Shown: positions 58,130 through 64,000 of the stretch, piece by piece
How the letters are laid out: every line of letters begins with the position of its first letter
How positions within the stretch are numbered: position 1 is the first letter of the stretch
Assembly: GCF_900142665.1 (NCBI RefSeq)
Contig: NZ_FRBR01000001.1
Span: forward strand, 930,001 to 994,000
Direction: 5' to 3'
Length of the DNA: 64,000 bases
Source of the DNA: Roseovarius pacificus
GTDB lineage: Bacteria; Pseudomonadota; Alphaproteobacteria; Rhodobacterales; Rhodobacteraceae
Notes under the pieces: model-generated
Told to the model about the DNA's origin: nothing
The model's database searches: none
What the model saw: the letters and a program-made list of their open reading frames with translations, nothing else
Made by a program: the position numbers and the translations under genes

Positions 58130-58926
58130 GCCTTGAGGCGCGGATCGAGGCGGCGCTTGGGCAACCGGTTCTGCGCATCGTACCCGTTCATGGCGGCGAT
58201 CTGTCCGATGTCCGGCGCGCCGATCTGGACGATGGCCGCAGCGTCATCGCCAAATCCGGTCCGCGTGTCGCCACCGAAGGGCGAATGCTGAGCGCCTTGC
58301 GCGCGGCAGCGACCCCTGTGCCCGAGCTTCTGCATGCCGAAGACGGGCTGATCGTTCTGCAATACCTCGAGGAAACCACACCGACCGCCACTGACTGGGC
58401 CGATCTGGGCACTGCCCTGCGGGCATTGCATGACAGACCGGGCGAGAGATACGGCTGGCCCGAGGATTATGCATTCGGGGACGCGCCCATCCCCAACGAT
58501 ACCGCAGATGACTGGCCGACATTCTGGGCCGAACGCCGCCTGCTTGCCTTTGGCGATCACCTGCCTGCCGATCTCCGCCAGCGGATCGAGCGGCTGGCTG
58601 TCCGGTTGCCCGGGCATCTGCCCCATCGACCGCCGCCCGCCCTGCTGCATGGCGATCTCTGGGCCGGGAATGTGATGTTCACCGCCGCGCGGCCCTGTCT
58701 GATCGACCCGGCCTGTTATTACGGGGATGCCGAGGTGGATCTGGCCATGCTATCGCTTTTCGGCGCGCCTCCGCCGGAATTCCATGCCGCCTACGGCCCC
58801 CTTGCGCCCGGCCATGAAAAACGCCGGCCGCTGTATCAGCTTTGGCCGGCGTTGGTGCATCTTCGGTTGTTCGGAGCAGGCTATCGCAGCATGGTCAGCC
58901 GCCTGCTGGATACGCTTGGGGCCTGA
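58126..58926 (+). CDS. fructosamine kinase/aminoglycoside phosphotransferase-like kinase
   Basis: The 266-residue protein has the APH-type catalytic loop LLHGDLWAGNV and the metal-binding LIDPACYYGDAEVDLAM. These match fructosamine-3-kinase-like proteins, thought to repair glycated amines. It is coupled to ygfZ. Confidence 0.88.
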   Translation: MSLEARIEAALGQPVLRIVPVHGGDLSDVRRADLDDGRSVIAKSGPRVATEGRMLSALRAAATPVPELLHAEDGLIVLQYLEETTPTATDWADLGTALRALHDRPGERYGWPEDYAFGDAPIPNDTADDWPTFWAERRLLAFGDHLPADLRQRIERLAVRLPGHLPHRPPPALLHGDLWAGNVMFTAARPCLIDPACYYGDAEVDLAMLSLFGAPPPEFHAAYGPLAPGHEKRRPLYQLWPALVHLRLFGAGYRSMVSRLLDTLGA

Positions 58927-58929
58927 ATC

Positions 58930-59493
58930 TCAGGCGCGTTCGGCGTAATCCATGGTTTCGGTGTTAACGATGATATCCTCGTCCTGCCCGACGAAGGGCG
59001 GCACCATGACCTTGATCCCGTTGTCCAGAATGGCGGGTTTGAAGCTGTTGGCAGCGGTCTGGCCTTTGACCACCGGCTCGGTTTCGACGACGCGGCAGGT
59101 CACTTTCTGCGGCAGGGTCGCGTTCAAGGCTTCGCTTTCGTAATATTCGATCTGAACGGTCATACCGTCCTGAAGGAACGGACGGCGCTCGCCAAGGATA
59201 TCGGCGGGCAGTTCGATCTGTTCAAAGGTCTCGTTGTCCATGAACACCAGCATGCCGTCGGTTTCGTAAAGAAACTGCTGGTCTTTCTGTTCCAGGCGCA
59301 CGCGTTCGACCTTGTCGGCGCTGCGGAAGCGTTCGTTCAGTTTCGAGCCGTTGCGCAGGTTGCGCAGCTCGACCTGAGCGAATGCGCCGCCCTTGCCGGG
59401 CTTGACGTGATCGACCTTGACCGCGCTCCAGAGACCGCCGTTATGTTCCAGCACGTTGCCCGGTCTGATTTCGTTTCCGTTGATCTTTGGCAT
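58930..59493 (-). CDS. efp: translation elongation factor P
   Basis: The 187-residue protein has the KOW-like domain starting [13 protein letters not shown] and the loop residue at KPGKGGA, where Lys is the modification site in Lys-type EF-P, followed by two OB domains ending [23 protein letters not shown]. It relieves ribosome stalling at polyprolines. ATG 59493 gives the family N-terminus. Confidence 0.95.
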   Translation of the reverse strand: MPKINGNEIRPGNVLEHNGGLWSAVKVDHVKPGKGGAFAQVELRNLRNGSKLNERFRSADKVERVRLEQKDQQFLYETDGMLVFMDNETFEQIELPADILGERRPFLQDGMTVQIEYYESEALNATLPQKVTCRVVETEPVVKGQTAANSFKPAILDNGIKVMVPPFVGQDEDIIVNTETMDYAERA

Positions 59494-59568
59494 AAGACAA
59501 AACCATGTCAAAAGGTTGATGAAGGATCATCCATCCCTATATCTGGGGAGGCAATGGGTGGCAAGACG

Positions 59569-59616
59569 ACGATATATCGTGCTGCATGTGCAGAAAGCTA
59601 TGCGCCAGACGCATAG
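59569..59616. promoter_or_regulatory. cluster of three palindromes upstream of efp and DUF6280
   Basis: ACGATATATCGT (59569-59580, perfect), CTGCA-TG-TGCAG (59582-59593) and CTATGCG-CCAGA-CGCATAG (59598-59616) follow one another in the AT-rich gap between the divergent efp and DUF6280 genes. Confidence 0.45.
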
Positions 59617-59710
59617 AAGTTATGCATATTCGCTCTATCCGAATCGATCAAACTCCGCCATAACCATCGCCAAGCCAAAAAGACAAGACCAATAAAAACA
59701 AGGACGAAAC

Positions 59711-60031
59711 ATGACTGATTTCGTTGACGGCACGGCATTCAATGCCGAGCAGGGCAATCGTGCTCGCAAATTGTTTGCCGCTGTGGTTCTGGCAGCGCTG
59801 GACGATGCCATTGCCGATGACAAGAAATACGGAAACGGCCCCGAGCAAATCGCCCGGTGGGCCCGGTCCCGTGATGGCCGCGAAGTGCTGTCCTGCGCCG
59901 GAATCGACCCGAACGAGCGTGTCGTTTCGGGCCTGATGGAATTCGTCGGCAAGGGCGTGCGTACATCGGTCGCCCTGTCGCGCGAAGAAAGCGAACGCCG
60001 CAATGCCGCCGCACAGGCCGAAGCCGCCTGA
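59711..60031 (+). CDS. DUF6280-family small protein
   Basis: The 106-residue acidic protein (MTDFVDGTAFNAEQGNRARKL) matches a small Rhodobacterales family of unknown function. AAGGA lies 6 bases before ATG 59711. It has no signal or membrane segment. It is followed by a strong intrinsic terminator. Confidence 0.82.
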   Translation: MTDFVDGTAFNAEQGNRARKLFAAVVLAALDDAIADDKKYGNGPEQIARWARSRDGREVLSCAGIDPNERVVSGLMEFVGKGVRTSVALSREESERRNAAAQAEAA

Positions 60032-60055
60032 TCCAATTGCCTTGCAAGGCTGAAC

Positions 60056-60087
60056 AAGCCCCGCCACGATGGCGGGGCTTTTCTTTT
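60056..60087 (+). terminator. intrinsic terminator after the DUF6280 gene
   Basis: AAGCCCCGCC / GGCGGGGCTT form a perfect 10-bp stem with an ACGAT loop, followed by TTCTTTT. Confidence 0.92.
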
Positions 60088-60175
60088 CCGCCCTGTCCCC
60101 GCGAGGCGCAACAAGCCTTCCCTCATGCCGGTTCGGGCGATATGAGCGCATTGAACCAATTGAGCGGGGCGGCGC

Positions 60176-61627
60176 ATGGCCAAGGCGATCATGATTCAGG
60201 GCGCGGGCTCGAACGTGGGCAAGTCGATGCTGGTGGCGGGCCTCGCGCGCGCCTTTGCCAATCGTGGCCTGTCGGTCGCTCCGTTCAAACCGCAAAACAT
60301 GTCGAACAATGCCGCCGTGACACAGGACGGGGGCGAAATTGGCCGCGCGCAAGCGCTTCAGGCCCTGGCATCCCGCCGCGCCCCGGTGACCGATATGAAT
60401 CCGGTGCTTCTGAAGCCCGAAACCGAGACCGGCGCGCAGATTGTCGTGCAGGGGCGGCGGGTGGCGACGCTACGCGCGCGCGACTATTCGTCAACCAAGC
60501 CAAGCCTGATGCCCCCGGTTCTGGAAAGTTTCCAGCGGCTTAGCGCGACTGCCGATCTGGTGCTGGTCGAGGGGGCGGGCAGCCCTGCCGAGATCAACCT
60601 GCGCAGGAATGACATCGCGAACATGGGCTTTGCGCAGGCGGCTGGTGTGCCCGTGGTGCTGATCGGCGATATCGACCGGGGCGGAGTCATTGCCCAGATC
60701 GTCGGCACGCAGGCCGTCCTGGCACCCGAGGACGCCTCGCAGATCAAGGCCTTCGCGATCAACAAGTTTCGCGGCGATGTGCGCCTGTTCGACGATGGGC
60801 TCAACGAGATCGTGCAGCGCACCGGCTGGCCCTCGCTCGGGGTTCTGCCCTGGTTCGACGGGGCGTGGCGCCTGCCCGCCGAGGATGTCATGGACATCGC
60901 ATCGACACGGGGCGGAACCTTCAGGGTGGCCGTTCCCCGGCTGGGACGCATCGCCAACTTCGACGATCTCGATCCGCTGTCCTCGGAACCCGATGTCAGT
61001 GTCGAGATCATCGAACCGGGCCGCCCCCTGCCCGGCGATGTTGATCTGGTGCTGATTCCCGGCAGCAAATCCACCATCGCCGATCTGGCTTTTTTCAGGG
61101 CGCAAGGCTGGGATATCGACCTGCAAGCCCATATCCGGCGCGGCGGTCATGTTCTGGGCATCTGCGGCGGCTATCAGATGCTGGGCCGTGAAATCGCGGA
61201 CCCCGACGGCATCGAAGGGTCCGCGGCCACCGTTCCCGGCCTGGGACATCTGGATGTCGTCACCGTCATGAAGCCCGAGAAACGCCTGGCCCTGACCGAG
61301 GCCACATACCGCCCCACCGGCGATCACGTTCAGGGATACGAAATCCACCTTGGCGAAACCTCGGGCCCGGATTGCGAGCGCGCCTGGCTGGATATCGCGG
61401 ACCGGGCCGAAGGCGCGGCCTCGGTTTCGGGGCGGGTACGCGGCTGTTACCTGCATGGACTGTTCAGTTCAGACAGGTTTCGCGCGGCATTCCTGAACGA
61501 TCTGGGAGGGACATCCACATTGACATATGACAGTGACGTGGACATGACGCTGGATGCCCTGGGCCGTCATGTGGAAACTCATCTGGATCTCGATCTGCTG
61601 CTGAGTCTGGCCCGGACTGTCAGTTAG
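60176..61627 (+). CDS. cobQ: cobyric acid synthase
   Basis: The 483-residue enzyme amidates four side chains of adenosylcobyrinate diamide. It begins [21 protein letters not shown] with a P-loop-like ATPase, has [11 protein letters not shown], and ends in a glutamine amidotransferase with the nucleophile in [13 protein letters not shown]. It lies about 40 kb from the other cob genes. The last 4 bases overlap the convergent acidic-protein gene. Confidence 0.95.
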   Translation: MAKAIMIQGAGSNVGKSMLVAGLARAFANRGLSVAPFKPQNMSNNAAVTQDGGEIGRAQALQALASRRAPVTDMNPVLLKPETETGAQIVVQGRRVATLRARDYSSTKPSLMPPVLESFQRLSATADLVLVEGAGSPAEINLRRNDIANMGFAQAAGVPVVLIGDIDRGGVIAQIVGTQAVLAPEDASQIKAFAINKFRGDVRLFDDGLNEIVQRTGWPSLGVLPWFDGAWRLPAEDVMDIASTRGGTFRVAVPRLGRIANFDDLDPLSSEPDVSVEIIEPGRPLPGDVDLVLIPGSKSTIADLAFFRAQGWDIDLQAHIRRGGHVLGICGGYQMLGREIADPDGIEGSAATVPGLGHLDVVTVMKPEKRLALTEATYRPTGDHVQGYEIHLGETSGPDCERAWLDIADRAEGAASVSGRVRGCYLHGLFSSDRFRAAFLNDLGGTSTLTYDSDVDMTLDALGRHVETHLDLDLLLSLARTVS

Positions 61628-62571
61628 TCCAGTTCATGGCTGCTGAGGGCGCGATGAATCTCGCGGCGCACCAGCTTGCGCACGTTGCGGGTGATCCGCT
61701 CGCCCAAGGCCCCCTGCAATTCCTGACGGACGATTTCGCTGACCATGTCGCGCAGGGCCTCTTCGTCCAGATAGGCATCGGCGCGATCATCCTGCCAAAG
61801 CGGTGTTTCGTCGTCCTGAGTATCCTGTGGCTCCGCATCGTCTTCGGCGTGATCCGAACGTTCCGGTTCGGATTCATCCAGCAGTTCTTCGGGATGGGCC
61901 AGTTCGGGTTCAGCGGCTACTTCGGCCTCAGTCTCCCCCGAAGGCCCGGCTTCGGAGTCATCCTCGTCCTCAGTCGGTTCGGGGACATAATCCTCCCACG
62001 CCATGGGCGAGACGGCACTGCCCGAATACTCATCGCCCGAGTCGCCATCCGGCTCCCACTGATCATCGCGGGCGGCGACCGCGGCCTCCACCTCGGCGAT
62101 GCGGTCTTCCAGAGCCGCAGAGGCGGGTTTGTCATCTGTGTCGGCAACGGCGTCGTCATGCGTGATGTCTTCCGCCACCTCGGCGGCCGGTTGATCCGGA
62201 TCGGCAGGCGCCTCGTCGTCAGCGCGTTGCGACGTGTCATCGTCCTGACCGGACTCATCCGCGTCATCGGGCGCGTCGACCTGTGTATCCTCATCATGCG
62301 CGTTGTGACGGAACTGCCAGACATCTTCGGCAACCAGCACATCGGTCCCGGCAGGGCCCGATTCGCCAGCCTCCGCCGCGGTTTCGTCGTCATCGGTGTG
62401 ATCGACCCGCAAGGACGGCGTCAGAACCAGGCGGTGCTCAGTATCGGGTGTGTCCGCCTGGGTTTCCTGCGCGTCCGCAGTCACCTCATCGCTGCGGTCG
62501 GCTGTCGAAACCAACCGGCGAATAGATGACAGGACATCCTCGATTTCCGCATTGCTGACGGGGTCAGACAT
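61624..62571 (-). CDS. acidic low-complexity protein with PopZ-like N-terminus
   Basis: The 315-residue protein has a conserved N-terminal helix ([19 protein letters not shown]) of the sort found in DUF2497/PopZ polar proteins. About 230 residues of Asp/Glu/Ala/Pro-rich disordered sequence follow, then a conserved basic C-terminal helix ([18 protein letters not shown] and [15 protein letters not shown]). This helix-disorder-helix plan resembles PopZ. A polar organising role is an inference and weak. Confidence 0.8.
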   Translation of the reverse strand: MSDPVSNAEIEDVLSSIRRLVSTADRSDEVTADAQETQADTPDTEHRLVLTPSLRVDHTDDDETAAEAGESGPAGTDVLVAEDVWQFRHNAHDEDTQVDAPDDADESGQDDDTSQRADDEAPADPDQPAAEVAEDITHDDAVADTDDKPASAALEDRIAEVEAAVAARDDQWEPDGDSGDEYSGSAVSPMAWEDYVPEPTEDEDDSEAGPSGETEAEVAAEPELAHPEELLDESEPERSDHAEDDAEPQDTQDDETPLWQDDRADAYLDEEALRDMVSEIVRQELQGALGERITRNVRKLVRREIHRALSSHELD

Positions 62572-62643
62572 GTTTTCGCACCACTCTTGCCTCGCCCCAG
62601 TGTAGCCCCGAGGACAAATCCGCACAACAGATCAGGGCGTATT

Positions 62644-64000
62644 TTAGTTTTCGCCCAACGCGCGCAGCACCCGGTCCAGCTTGCGGCCTTGCGGGCTGAT
62701 ATCCGCGGGAGCCGATTTCACCATGTTGTAGTAAGCCGCCGGATCGTATGTCTGGACCGCAAGGTTCATGTCCTTGGCCGTCAATTGCCCCATGGCCGCC
62801 AGAACGGAGTAGGCCGCAGTATAAACGTCGATCTCTGCCGAGATCTGATTGGCCCGCGCATCCAGCAATTCCTGTTCGGCGTTCAGCACGTCAAGCGTAG
62901 TACGGGCGCCAAGCGTTGCTTCTTCGCGAACCCCGCGGAACGCCACGGTGGCCGCACGTACCTGCTCGGTGCTGGATTCGCGACCGGCCCGCGCGGCCTG
63001 CAGATTGGCATAGGCATTCCCGACCTCCTGCTGCACGCGGAACAGCGCGACGTGCAGAGCCCCCCGGTTCGCATCGCGCCGGGCCATCGCCTGCCGGCGC
63101 AGCGCGCTCAGGCGACCGCCCTGATAGATCGGGCCACTCACGCCCACGCCGACGCTGCCCGTCCGGGTGTAGTCGGAATCACCGACTTCCTCGCTCAACC
63201 CGGCACGCGCCGTAAAACTTACCGAGGGCCGCATCGCCGCAGCCGCGGCCTCGATGGTCAACTCCGCCGCGGCAACATCATGCTGGACCTTCAGGACATC
63301 GGGGTGATTGCGTGCCGCGACCAGCTTGGACTGGTCGATGTCACCGCCGAGAGACGGCAGTGCCCCCGGTGCCTGCAGATCACCGGGCCTGCGCCCGACA
63401 GCCGCCACGTATTCCTCGATCGCCTGCGCCAGATCGCCCTGCGCCGCGGCCAGCCCGCTACGGGCCGAAGCCAGGCGCGCCTCGGCCTGCGCCACGTCGG
63501 TGCGTGTGACTTCACCGACCTCGAAACGGTCGCGGGCCGCACGCAATTCCTGCTCCAGCAAACGAAGATTGTTCTGGCGTAGCGAAACAAACGCGTTGTT
63601 CCGACGCACATTCATGTGGGCAAAGACGCCGCGCAACAGAACCTGCTGTTCGATGCTGCGCAGGGTCTGGCGTGTGGCCAGCACGGTTTCCTTGGCTGCC
63701 TCGATCTGGAACCCCGTGCGGCCGAAATCATACAGCAACCAGTCTGCCGTGATGCCAAGCGACGCATTGGTTTGCGCAACCGGCTGACGGTTACCCGAAA
63801 CCTTGCTGCGGCCGAAATCGCGCGTCATATCGACCGACCAGTTGATGATCGGGCGCAACTGCGACAACGTGACAGCCACATCCTCGTCCGCCGCACGCAA
63901 AAGCGCGCGATTCTGCTCGAGCAGGCCGCTGTTCTGATAGGTACTGACCAAGGTATCGGCCAGTGTTTCCGACCAGGCGGCAACCGGCGCGGCAAGGCTC
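62644..64000 (-). CDS. TolC-family outer-membrane channel protein (5' end outside the window)
   Basis: The visible 452 residues cover nearly the whole mature protein. The N-terminal edge reads PVAAWSETLADTLVSTYQN, so only the signal peptide lies beyond base 64000. The two outer-membrane-efflux repeats have heptad-rich helices and strand motifs such as NWSVDMTRDFG and VGVGVSGPIYQGG. It forms the outer channel of a type I secretion or efflux system; its pump genes are not in view. An apparent ATG at 63951 is internal. Confidence 0.93.
   Translation of the reverse strand, partial: SLAAPVAAWSETLADTLVSTYQNSGLLEQNRALLRAADEDVAVTLSQLRPIINWSVDMTRDFGRSKVSGNRQPVAQTNASLGITADWLLYDFGRTGFQIEAAKETVLATRQTLRSIEQQVLLRGVFAHMNVRRNNAFVSLRQNNLRLLEQELRAARDRFEVGEVTRTDVAQAEARLASARSGLAAAQGDLAQAIEEYVAAVGRRPGDLQAPGALPSLGGDIDQSKLVAARNHPDVLKVQHDVAAAELTIEAAAAAMRPSVSFTARAGLSEEVGDSDYTRTGSVGVGVSGPIYQGGRLSALRRQAMARRDANRGALHVALFRVQQEVGNAYANLQAARAGRESSTEQVRAATVAFRGVREEATLGARTTLDVLNAEQELLDARANQISAEIDVYTAAYSVLAAMGQLTAKDMNLAVQTYDPAAYYNMVKSAPADISPQGRKLDRVLRALGEN

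Overview
The window is a GC-rich chromosomal segment that looks like a member of the Rhodobacterales (Roseobacter group, Alphaproteobacteria). The grounds are the overall protein similarity recognised by eye: a PutA controlled by a divergent Lrp/AsnC regulator rather than by its own DNA-binding domain, a DUF6280-type small protein, dispersed repeats of the sort common in that order, and scattered cobalamin genes. No plasmid, phage or CRISPR locus is visible. About 54 protein genes are supported, plus one tRNA gene interrupted by a group I intron.

Layout. 0-11 kb: transport and ion homeostasis. A LivG-like ABC ATPase lies divergent from a LysR regulator. A two-domain universal stress protein is divergent from a Kef-type K+/H+ antiporter. 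An NhaP-type antiporter with a C-terminal cyclic-nucleotide-binding domain follows, then a tctC-tctB-tctA tricarboxylate uptake operon. 11-14 kb: NADP-type glutamate dehydrogenase, a 1 kb scrap-yard of repeat and transposase/recombinase remnants, and an HNH nuclease. 14-21 kb: a VOC protein and cobalamin genes (cbiD, cobK leftward in one overlapping operon with a DNA glycosylase and an esterase; cobA, cobB rightward). 21-28 kb: a palindromic repeat, a truncated isochorismatase gene, a translationally coupled cytochrome P450-AlkB pair with an FNR-like box upstream, and two related MFS transporters tail to tail. 28-33 kb: metG and a CtpF-like P-type ATPase.

33-34 kb holds the RNA highlight: tRNA-Leu(UAA) on the minus strand with a 227-nt group I intron after U34, and about 150 nt upstream of it a second tRNA-Leu-like sequence. 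34-50 kb: TPR protein, Lrp regulator and putA, rhomboid protease and GFA protein, inositol monophosphatase, metR/metF, a thioesterase, a DUF2235 hydrolase, a solitary molybdenum-hydroxylase large subunit, a group IV-type PLP decarboxylase divergent from a second AsnC regulator, then a low-GC cargo gene bracketed by a 53-bp duplication of the asnC 3' end, and a ZntB/CorA transporter. 50-64 kb: valS (with an internal low-GC patch), two aminotransferases, a phosphatase, a glycosyltransferase, ygfZ, a fructosamine kinase-like gene, efp, DUF6280, cobQ, an acidic PopZ-like protein and a TolC gene cut by the window edge.

The genes mostly serve central metabolism (one-carbon/methionine, proline, glutamate, cobalamin) and ion and solute transport. 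The accessory signals are concentrated at 12.4-13.3, 21.4-24.9, 29.9-30.2, 33.4-33.9 and 48.2-49.0 kb.
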